From positions 62,001 to 126,000 of the forward strand of contig JAUDYN010000013.1 in assembly GCA_030407005.1 (NCBI GenBank): 64,000 nucleotides of DNA. Direction: 5' to 3'. Origin of the DNA: Desarmillaria ectypa (Eukaryota > Basidiomycota > Agaricomycetes > Agaricales > Physalacriaceae). The notes beneath the pieces were generated by a model that ran no database searches, was not told the origin of the DNA, and saw only the letters and a program-made list of their open reading frames with translations. The position numbers were made by a program, and so were the translations under genes. Positions 50,291 through 59,427 of the stretch are shown piece after piece (the first letter of the stretch is position 1; the number at the start of each line of letters is the position of its first letter).

Positions 50291-51060
50291 CGAAGTCAAC
50301 AGCATGCCCACGATGGATCATGGATGCCGACTTGCACACTCACAATTTTCCTGCCTATCAACAGAAATATTTGGTTGATTTCTGCTTTGCAGCGGTTCAC
50401 CTTGTTGGGGCTTGCAGGAACCACGATCTGTTCTTCCACGGGGTGGGTACGCTTGGATGAGTCTTTCTCACCACTTGCTCACGCATCGTAGGCTCAGATA
50501 ACACGAAAATGATGCAAAGGCGAAAGTCATGTGTCATCGATGGATAGTCGGTAGCAGCAAGGTTCGTTCTCGTTGACGGAGAACTTACCATGCAATCTCC
50601 TGCCACACAGTGCTTCCCTCCAAAAAATATCATTCTTTCCTATAGGGCCAGCCAACCTCCTCAATGGCCGCCCACAAACGATTCGCAGGTACACCGTAGA
50701 TGAGAAATGTATCTCGATGATGTTCAATCCTTGCAGAAGCTGCAAGCCAGCATGGTGAACACACCGCTATCATCATTAGTCCCTTCCGAAGATACGATGG
50801 ATGAACCACCCATATAGTTTCTGCCTGGCACACGGAATAAAACCTATTCGCCTCTATCAGCGCAGCATGACCATGATGCGCGCAGACAGCTTTTCTTCGT
50901 AAACACCCAGCGCGATCGAAAGGCCGGCCGACATTAGGACACCGCGTATGCAAACCATCAGTACTGTTGTAACTCTTTCTCAAAAAACTCAATGTATGCG
51001 CCCTTGCCAACCGTTATCCTCATCTGTTGCAATTTTCTTCCCCGTCTTGATCGTGTACAA
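50291..51060. other. no gene recognised
   Basis: The longest frame (50630-51010, minus, 126 codons) has no recognisable motif and no splice partners. It may be a relic of a multi-pass membrane protein, but the support is too weak to name it. Confidence 0.35.
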
Positions 51061-51320
51061 GTCATGATGAATATCAACGCACTCCCCAAGAATCTGGACG
51101 ACGCACACGTACCAGTAACTGGCGTAGCAGACGTCGTTTACTTCCTGCTCGTCGCTCTCAATGTAAGTGCACTGACGTTAAGATCTGAGTGGCCAAAAGC
51201 TAACGGAAGCTGCAACGGACCCCAGCGCAGTAATGGAGACCTCACCTATTATGCGCAAAACTGTCTTAATACTGTTGGATGGCAACGTCATCAAGCCCAA
51301 GAGCCAAAGCTGCAGAGGTA
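51061..51320 (+). pseudogene. N-terminal relic of the tyrosine-kinase-like gene
   Basis: Resembles the first exons of the kinase gene at 59428: MMNINALPKNLDDAHVPVTG and VADVVYFLLVALN correspond to MVPNGPPKSLDDLPVSGSAA and VVYSLLTALE, with the same GTAAGTG after it, and GDLTYYAQN corresponds to EDLTYLVQY. The kinase domain does not follow. It lies left of cupredoxin copy A just as the full kinase lies left of copy B, so it is probably the remains of a duplicated kinase-cupredoxin unit. Confidence 0.6.
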
Positions 51321-51667
51321 TTTTCTTCCTGGCCTTTGTTTTTTCTGCCCACATACACATTCGTCATGACGTCTATTGAAGATACGCGCAGAACACAACG
51401 ATAGACTGCTGACCTGTTCGAAAGTGAGCACTCCTTGCTCAGCGGAAGCAATTCATATTTGAATGTCCGACGAAATGCAGGCAAGGACTCGTACTCTCAC
51501 GATGAGCGCCATCTTAATGTTGCTTTTTTAGATGCTAGAGATGATCACAGCCAGGACGAGGACACTGGACGTCTACAGCTAAAAGAGCGATTCGATACGT
51601 ATCACCATCTGTTTACTCTTCAGTAACACATCGGTCCTTACATCCGCCTGCTTCTGTGCTCTGCACG

Positions 51668-51692
51668 AGAGCTGGGTTTGACTCCTAGCCAG
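51668..51692 (+). repeat. tRNA T-arm-like fragment
   Basis: gagctgggtttgactcctag resembles the T-arm of the tRNA-like blocks at 16.5, 20.9 and 47.3 kb. The rest is unrecognisable. Confidence 0.3.
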
Positions 51693-51929
51693 AAAATTGA
51701 TTTCTTGGGTTGTAAGCCTTTCCACTCTGTAAGTCATCAATCTTTTTGCTCACCAGGTGATGCTTGCGACACGGCCAGATAGCCTTTCACCCCAGGCCTT
51801 GAGCCCGGACCCTAGGATTTCCTGAGTGCACTGTGTTCTCTAGTCGCCTTAGTCCTTCGCGATTACTTGGGAAACACAAGGCATATCATTCTGCTTTCGA
51901 CTACAAGCCTAACACACTACTACCTTTCC

Positions 51930-52600
51930 TACATGCCCCTTCAAGAAGCCCTAGCGTTGGCCATGAACTGCGCCTCCGTCTGGTCCGCGGTCGGATTGAT
52001 GGCGAGCGTCATCCCTAGACGGCAGTGAGCTCCGGCCGCTTGCCTGCACGAGATCCAGTGAGGCTCGGTATCGAGGATCGTGGTAGTGAACGTGCTACCC
52101 GGTGCGCTGACGGCGTCATGGCTAGAGCAAAGAGTATAAGACCTCGATAGTAAACGAAAGAAAGACAACCCACAATCCACTATCGAACGCGCTCGGTCCT
52201 ACTCCACCCACGGGAGGAGGACAGGGAGATGTGAATGTGGTCGTCGTCGCTGTATCTGGTGGGAAGACAGGGAAATAGGTAGGTAAGGGGGATATGGCAG
52301 GAGTGGGGGTGGATACGTACGGTTCCTAGTGAGGTAGGTAAAGGTGACGGTATCCCCGATGGTGGGGTGGATCTCGTTCGGAGTGAACGTGAATCCGTTG
52401 CTGAGGCCGACTTGGACGGTCCAGTCCACACCCATGACGAGGGGCGCGGCGATGAGAGCGGTAGAGATGACTGAGAGGAGACGCATTGTTGTAGAGATCT
52501 GAGTCTGGGTTTTTGTTGGATTTTTTGTGCTGCTTAAATACTCGGAAGGTGCTCCTTGTACCAGTATGACGGGTTTCGAGCCTGGAAAATTAGACATGCG
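51930..52600 (-). repeat. recent duplication, copy A (cupredoxin gene and promoter)
   Basis: About 660 bp nearly identical to 61675-62345, including introns and about 110 bp upstream with a TTTAAGCAGC/tatttaag-type TATA region. Similarity stops abruptly after the ttagacatgcgct block on the upstream side. Confidence 0.85.
51941..52486 (-). CDS. secreted cupredoxin-domain protein, copy A
   Basis: Three exons on the minus strand (52321-52486, 52174-52255, 51941-52121; introns 65 and 52 nt), 142 residues. A signal peptide is visible (about residues 1-19, hydrophobic core LLSVISTALIAAPLVMG). The cupredoxin fold follows: VGLSNGFTFTPNEIHPTIGD then TVTFTYL. All four type-1 copper ligands of the family can be assigned: His56 (RNHTATTTTF), Cys108, His115 and Met120 (SCRQAAGAHCRLGM). 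The acceptor at 52256-52257 is chosen because it creates the His codon across the splice. The protein is probably extracellular; electron-transfer or copper-binding roles are typical for the fold, but the biological role in fungi is mostly unknown. A nearly identical copy is at 61686-62231. Confidence 0.85.
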
Positions 52601-52639
52601 CTCATTGTCACCAGGCCGTTCCTTCAATAGTTAGTGAGT

Positions 52640-53260
52640 GTCTATCGGTGGCCTTCGTGAGTAGCGACCCGACAGGCGGGACGGAACTGTTCGTTGTTGA
52701 TGAGATCAATACGTCTAAAGGGGAAGTGGGGTCTCACACCTGGATGGGTTCCTAGCCTCAGGTCCCCGGTGGTGGGAGTATACTTGGAAAATGCCTCATG
52801 CATCCTCAGAATACCGGACTTCACGTGTGATTCGATATCTGTATGTGTCAGAGAAATGCGCGTATTGTGCGCTGATCTGGCGTGCTGATCCTGAGGCATT
52901 AACCATAGCCGGTGAAAGCGAAACCTACTTAGCCGTTAAACGTTGAACGTTGGTCCCGAGACTTAATATAGGGCACTCTGCTTGGATGACTAATTATCAA
53001 TATCCTGACTGGAACAGCCTCGGAATCGCGGACGGCCCAAATTACGATTTACCAGTGGACATCCAATATTTCTTGGCACCCATATCTCGCGAGGAATACA
53101 GCGGTAGTGGGAAATTTCACATCGATTACTCGATATCAAGGTCATGAACTGCGGGACCTTCGAGGCCAAGAGCAGATTTTCCACGGGCTAGTGAGAAATT
53201 CACATAACCTGAACACGTATGATCAATAAAGCCTACTGATCTGCGTTCCAGGAGGTAAGC
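52640..53260. other. no gene recognised except a short relic
   Basis: Contains the FLAPISREEYSGS...HIDYSISRS relic near 53060-53150, related to 28230-28440 (inverted). No further coding signals. Confidence 0.4.
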
Positions 53261-53269
53261 TTGATATGA

Positions 53270-54800
53270 TAATTGCAGGAAGGAGAGATATCACGTCCAA
53301 AGCTAGACATTCATATTCGGGACCCTGGACTGGTATTCCAAACGGGTTGTTCAAAGAATATAAACTTCAAATTGGTACGACGGAAGATTCAAATCAGTAC
53401 ATAGACATAGTTATAATACAGATCAAGAGATGGGAGTTGACGTACAATTTTTGAAGTCACTGCCGGTGTATGCAGGCCGGCTGTCGTGCAGGTGGGAGAC
53501 GCGTCTGTGGCGTGGGAATCGGATGGCAGTTTGTCATTTAAGGCTGGCTCCGTCATCGCTCAACACAATATTACCACGATTTGGACAAGCCCAACAATCT
53601 TCCGACCACTGCACCCAAAATTCTGATTTTTCAGCCCTCTCTCTGATTTCTGTTTTGCTCTGTCGGGCCTACCTTGAAATCTGTTTGAAGGATGCCGCAT
53701 AACAACGTTGTGTGTACCCTTTTTTTTCGTCTGCTTAACCGTACTTAGCTCAGATTGGGTATATATAGAGGAGTGACCATGAAACAATCGCGAAAAGCTG
53801 TGCTCGGCGAGGAATGTAGTAGCGGTGCAAGTGGATTTGTTTCTTATCGCTGTACGTATGGCGCTCACGTAGTCTGCAGACTTGTGGACATGCCTACCAG
53901 TTCTTAGATATCCGACCTCAGTCTGTTCGACCACGTTGATGACGATGAGCGAACTATAGTGCCTAGGCCTTGCCTTTATGATATAAAAAGACATACATGC
54001 CTTTGCGAGGGCCCGAATAACGCCAAATGTGCCTATCATGTGACAGATCGTCATGGTGGTTGGTCGATAATGGGTGGTATCTGTTAAACGAATGATGTCG
54101 GGAGCTGCAGAGGTATCCTCCGTGGCTCTCCATTGTGGAATCCAATTCAACTCATCGGCCACCTTTCATTAATCAAATGGACAACATCTTCCACAGCATC
54201 AAGCGTCACCTCAAATGAAAGGCTTGACGTGAAAGAATGCCACAGTTGCAGGATGGCATTGGTGTTATGAAACGATATTTCCTGGTACGACCTGTGCCTC
54301 TTTGTATCCATTATTCTCATCACCGTCGAACGCATTTTAGGGTCATATGAAGGACCCCGAACCTTTGCCTACATCCAGCCACCAGTTTTCTGTTGGTGCC
54401 ATGACCGAACCTAAGTACGGGGATCATATTTAACTTGTATATATTAGAGGACAACGACCCGGCCTTCATGTCTGTTTACAACCAGATTATGCCAGCCATG
54501 TTTGATGGATTCAACAAGTTTTATGGTTTTTCCAGTACCCACGACCCGTTATTGACCGTCTCCAACAAAATTGTTCGTGCGTGCGTTCCTAGCCTGTACA
54601 GTTAAGCTAATGTCGACGCCATTTTTAGGATACATGGCTGAGAACTTCATTATCAAAATTTGCTAATGCACGCGCTTTAGTATGAAGGGAGATGTGAGCA
54701 TGGAGCTCTTCGCACCTAGCTCCTGCCTCTCCGATCGAGTTCAAGTCCGCCAACGTTCGGAGCCAGGAGTCCGGCCGTCTGGATCAGTCCGATTCTGACC
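53270..54800 (+). pseudogene. relic of the kinase gene and its flank
   Basis: Diverged direct duplicate of 58460-58900: shared blocks near 53325-53450 and 53475-53530 (gacgcgtctgtggcgtggga). At 54105-54235 the sequence resembles the N-terminal helix part of the kinase (NQMDNIFHSIKRHLK versus SIEQAKKEFHGINRYLQRKA). Near 54705-54745 it reads MELFAPSSCLSD, matching TELFAPSFCLIS of the kinase hinge region. Stops interrupt all frames. Confidence 0.5.
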
Positions 54801-55937
54801 ACAAATCCTTCCCTGCCACCACGGCATGAGCATATAAACACTAGAAGTAAGTTCTCTTTGTCCTTTGGCATCTTTAAATGTTTTTATGTGAGATTCCAGA
54901 ACTGCTGATTGGCCTTAAAAGTCCGGACTACTCACGTGGCGAAATGAATCGAAGCCCAAATACTTCATTTGTTTTTTTCTCTCGTTAGTGAGGGCTAAAT
55001 ATAATGCCAGTACATACTCACGAGCTTTCTCAAGTAGAGCCTGATCTCATAAGGAGTCGAACTGTAGTTTATAGGGGTAGTCATCATCGTCAGTAATACT
55101 TGGTGGGGTGCCTCAAGGCACGCCGGTCGCAAGGATACAAGCTCAAACCTCATTCCTAATCAAGCGGAGCTCCGGACCGAGAACCCCATGCCAGTAAAGC
55201 ACCCGAGAAAACCGTAGAACTTGAGCACCTATAGACGGGAAACTCACAATTAGTAACAGACCCTCATCCAACCTTCGTGATACAGAGGAACCACAATTTC
55301 TTTTTTTGAGAACAAATTGCACCAATTTTGTGGCCGTGGCTATTGCTTCCGACTTTGGAGCTGCTTCTTCAGAACTCAACGCCACTTAGTCGTGCACTAG
55401 ATCGAGATCAGGTTCGTCCCGAACGATGCTTGTCATCATCTTGTTTCTAACCTGTACCAGCATTTGTGATGATGCGCATTGAAGTGTTGCATGCTCCGGC
55501 GACTCCACCACATCCTTGCAGAAACGGCATTTGCCTGTGGGTCTCGATCTTCCCTGTTCTCTCCATTATGAGCACGTGGTTCGACAATAGGTTCATTGCG
55601 CACTGCGGAAAGAATAAACTTAGGTCGGAAAAGTGAAAAGCTTCCTGATCGACGCCACAAAAGGTATGTATGTATTTTGTTGACTAAGTCCAACGGTCTT
55701 CCGACCAAGTGTTGGTGTACTTTGCAGTGGGCCTTCCCTCTCGCATCCTTCACATTCGCAATGAAATCTTTATCTCACAGCTGCTTTCTGACTCGGTGAC
55801 CAACCAGAAAACTGTCTTAAGACTCGAAGTTTGGTGTAGTAAATTCTTCCCATACTGAAATTCTAGTGACAATAGGACAGCAAATACCAAGGACGTGCGA
55901 ATTACTTCCAGTGGACAGGGTTTCCCATCATCGACCT
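54801..55937. other. no gene recognised
   Basis: Open frames of 67-105 codons on both strands lack motifs and splice logic. The stretch ends at the stop of the Gly/Ser-rich paralogue 3. Confidence 0.4.
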
Positions 55938-56344
55938 TTACTTGCTTCCACTTCCTCCATTTTTCCCAGAACCTGAACTACTCGAAGTTTGTCCCCCATT
56001 CTTGGTCCCGCCGCCCCCGGGCTGTCCCCCTCCGGGCGTCCCAGAAGCTCCGCTGATGTTGGTAAGTCTTCCGCGAAGGGTGTATCTGTGATGTGCCATA
56101 TGACATTATCTCGCTTTTCGAGTAGTGTAGAGCTCACGTACTCTTGTTCGGAGTCTGATGGACTACTAGTGGGAATTTTGTCAAAGTAGAGAAGCATAGA
56201 GGAATAAAGTGCGAACCTACATGGTTCCCTGTAAACGTCACCATGAGGACTGGCGCGTAGATAAGATATTAAAAATAATACACACCAAGCACCTTGGAAG
56301 TATGCATAAAAGACTTGGGAGTGTTTGGAAGTGCTCGATTGCAT
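55938..56344 (-). CDS. small Gly/Ser-rich protein with a 12-nt exon (paralogue 3)
   Basis: Four exons on the minus strand: 56286-56344, 56217-56228 (12 nt), 56142-56165, 55938-56085; introns 57, 51 and 56 nt; 80 residues. The protein starts MQSSTSKHSQVFYAYFQ, has EYTLRGR (compare YIPRGS of paralogue 2), then a tail of GTPGGGQPGGGG, SSSSGSGKNGGSGSK-stop. Compared with paralogue 2 all intron positions and phases are the same. The unspliced frame of 138 codons across the gene is misleading: it misses the Gly-rich tail. Only about 66 bp separate the ATG from a 706-bp MITE, so most upstream promoter sequence has been displaced. Function unknown. Confidence 0.6.
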
Positions 56345-56409
56345 CTTGTGGGTGAGGCCGCTGCGCCTTCGTTAAGAAAAAGAAATGGGGTAGTGAAGTA
56401 CCTTTATAA

Positions 56410-57119
56410 TACCATGGCAGGCCTAGGCCTCGCAGTGGTCAAAGCTAATCACAATATCCTGACCATTCTTCGATCTGCACCCAGACTTTTGTCCCACATA
56501 TTTATCCTTGTTTTACAAACCAAACTTGGACTTATGTATCCCTAAATTTGTCCTCCTGTTTCCAGTCGGAACGTACTCCGCACTATAAAATTATGCAGCA
56601 CATTCCAAAAATGGCATAGTCTAAACAAATGGAACAGACAGGAGCAGTCCACTGAGAAACCCCGTAGCTGTATACTGGTTGCGGTAGTTTCTCACCTATT
56701 CGAAGGCATACATCAGGGAAACGTTAAGCCATGCTGTTGAAAAATGATGTGGAGGACCCTTTGGCTTTCCTTGATCGGAAGCTAAAAGGTATGTCCTAGT
56801 AGTGATTATTCATACGTGGCAATGTCTTCGGGACCGTGGGAATACGAGGCGGACTGTTCCCAGAGTCCAGACTCAGTCATGAAACTCATTATAAATGCGT
56901 GATCCACTTGTTTAGACTATCTGGAATGTGCGGCATAATTTTGTATTGCGGAGTACGTTCCCACTGGAAATAGGAGGACAAATTTAGGGATACATAAGTC
57001 CAAGTTTGGTTTGTAAAACAAGGATAAATATGTGGGACAAAAGTCTGGGTGCAGATCGAAGAATGGTCAGGATATTGTGATTAGCTTTGACCACTGCGAG
57101 GCCTAGGCTTGCCGTGGTA
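56410..57119. mobile_element. MITE with about 185-bp terminal inverted repeats
   Basis: Left end 56412-56597 and right end 56932-57117 are inverted copies with only scattered mismatches (CCATGGCAGGCCTAGGCCTC versus CCACGGCAAGCCTAGGCCTC). The interior is about 335 bp. Both ends are flanked by TA (56410-56411 and 57118-57119), consistent with a Tc1/mariner-type target duplication. No transposase frame; non-autonomous. Confidence 0.85.
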
Positions 57120-57544
57120 CCGACTACCTTGTCCCGGAGATACGAAGTTATTCAAGAGGTTTGTATTAATATAAGGACGAGGTGGATTGAATAATACGGA
57201 CCCCGGTCACATATACGCTGACCATGCACCCCAGGCGGTCTCTCAAAACCGGGATGGATTTTTGCGAGGTGTATATGAATTCCAAACGCATCAACTCATT
57301 AAATTTTGTTGTGCCAGAAGAGAGGATGTCTAGAGACAAGAAGAGGTTAGTGTAACGCAGCGCAGTAGAGATGTAAAGCGTCACAACCATGTTACTGTTT
57401 TAATTATCACAAGGCCAGGCTACGAATTTGGGGAAGAAACTAGCTAAAATAACTCTACATATTATTAATACACTCTAAATTGGCAAAGAGAAGAGGACAT
57501 TTCCAGAAGGCGAGCGACAATATCGTAACAACATCGTGCCATCG

Positions 57545-57792
57545 TGTTGGGATTTGAGAGTTGAGCCGAGATGATGGCAATCCGGCATCATGCCGAACTT
57601 GCTGATTAAGAGAGAAATATTAGGAAAGTTGTAGAACATTCTAGTACATTAGTATTTAGTATATAAGTAGGTACAGTAGTGTACATCTGCATGCGTTTGC
57701 AGAGCTCAGCCAAGCGCAATACTATTGGCCTGACACCGCGCATATACTAACTGGGAACGAACTGATCTATTCATCCCCCGTTTTTCACAACA
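57545..57792 (+). mobile_element. solo LTR (248 bp) with 5-bp target duplication
   Basis: Begins TGTTGGGATTTG and ends TTTTTCACAACA. Flanked by CATCG at 57540-57544 and 57793-57797. Shares the palindromic GGCATCATGCCGA and AAAGTTGTAGAACATTCTAG with the LTR at 28795-28997. A TATA-like tatataagta lies near 57660. No internal region remains. Confidence 0.9.
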
Positions 57793-57799
57793 CATCGCA

Positions 57800-58455
57800 T
57801 AAAGAGGAATATCAGATGCTATCCCAGTCTCAGATGTACTCTGCCGCTCATACTACACCCACTGAATGGCCACCTTTAAGCAAGATGCTAGTGCAAGGAT
57901 AGCTTTTGGAAAACGCACCGTGCCTCTGTATGTGAGCACGCAGGCAACTCCAGTGGCGTGGTAAATCAGGGCAATGTCCTGAACGGTTGACATAAACCTG
58001 GCCGTAGGGAAGTTGGTAGAATGCACTTGGGGTATCAAGCTGGTGAGAGAACGGTTCTATGTCGCGATCTTAGAATAGTCGCACCGCGCGCGCATAGACA
58101 AGGGGTGGAGGGCTCGTACTGGTAGACGAGGAAAGAGCGGTGTCTCTGTGAAGGGTGGATTAAGAGAGGGATGAAGACTTGGAAGGCACCTTTCAGACGG
58201 GACAGCATCTTATATATCCGCGAAGAACAAAGGGACAAAGGAAAATCATCAATAACCACTGGCAAGATGGGCCAGAGATAGTGACGGGCTACACAAGGCA
58301 TCTCGTTTTTACGTTGTTCTCGCTATGACCTGACAAGTTAAGATTGTTGTTCTTGGCGCAGACTGTTGTCGAATTGATTGTCCTAGACACTCACACTTGA
58401 AGCCGATTAGTCCTCATTCCATGAAGAAAACTTAATATACCCATAGCCAGCGTCA
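57800..58455. other. no gene recognised
   Basis: Two minus-strand frames (57853-58038 and 58035-58301) contain hydrophobic stretches but no recognisable family or splice chain. Confidence 0.35.
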
Positions 58456-58459
58456 GAGA

Positions 58460-59100
58460 TTTAATGCCCAAATCCAAAAGAATACGAGCATTCGTACCCA
58501 GGAGCCGGTTGGTATTCAAAATGATTGTTCGAAGAATTCAAGCTTCAAGTTGCCAATATACTACGGGAGACTGACATCAGTTCATAGATATGGTTATAAT
58601 ATATAACCAAAAGCTGAGAGTTGACGTAAAATTTCTCGAAGCCACCTGCCAGCATATGCAGGCCGAATGTCGATTTCAACATGGATGTAGGAGACGCGTC
58701 TGTGGCGTGGGAATCGCGATTCGCCAGGCTGTCTTGCCATTTAGGGCTGCCGGAGCTGGAGAAGCAATCCTCTATGGTCTTCCACTGTGAGATATAATCT
58801 TACTTTCTAGTCACCCTCGCTCATCGTGCATCATCTATCAGGTGGACGGCATCTTCCACGGTATCAAGCGGCACGTCAAACGAAAGGCTTTACGCGGGCG
58901 AGACCGAACTTAAATACGATGAGATCAGCATCAGTAAATGAAACCTTCCAAGGTCCCGTTTTTGGCTATCAAAAAAGCACTAGCCTCGGCTGTAATGTAC
59001 AGACTCTCTGTTCTTTATCTCCTTTCTTTGACCTTCTTAGTAGCATTATAAACGTCGCACAGAAGTCGATCTTCGAAATGCTAAGAGGTCATTGGTAGCA
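58460..59100 (+). pseudogene. kinase-gene relic and duplicated flank
   Basis: Direct, diverged duplicate of part of 53270-54300. At 58830-58890 one frame reads QVDGIFHGIKRHVKRKAL, matching the helix part EQAKKEFHGINRYLQRKAL of the intact kinase at 59428. No start, no kinase domain. Confidence 0.5.
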
Positions 59101-59427
59101 GTGCAGGTATCCTCATTAATCATCGATCATCGATGTACCTTGTACAGCACCATATATAATCTACAGGCTAGCAGGACATGCCCGTGAACAGGAACTTGGA
59201 AATCCCAGACATTTTCCTCTTTGCCTCACACAACGGCGACGAGCGCTTGTGCTAAAGCAACCGAGCAGCCAGCCCGGGTAGGTGATGTGCGATGACCGCA
59301 GCATCAGTGCATCATAACCGCCTTGCATATTCCGTGTACTCCCTTACAAGGTTTGATACCATGAATAGTAACTATCAGCGAGCGCCTACGTTTCGTCCTT
59401 CTCCCCAGTTTGACTGTCCTAGTCATA

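Noticed and set aside
50630..51010. 126-codon minus-strand frame, possible membrane-protein relic
   Set aside because: Hydrophobic pieces occur in more than one frame, and no family could be assigned.
52199..52627. 142-codon frame covering cupredoxin exon 1 and its 5' region
   Set aside because: It reads through intron 1 (PPPLLPYPPYLPISL-type sequence) and loses the copper ligands; the spliced model restores them.
53560..54162. 200-codon open frame on the minus strand
   Set aside because: No motif; it lies across a kinase relic whose similarity to the intact kinase is on the plus strand.
55928..56344. 138-codon unspliced frame
   Set aside because: The paralogue comparison shows three introns here; the unspliced frame misses the Gly/Ser-rich tail and its length is coincidental.
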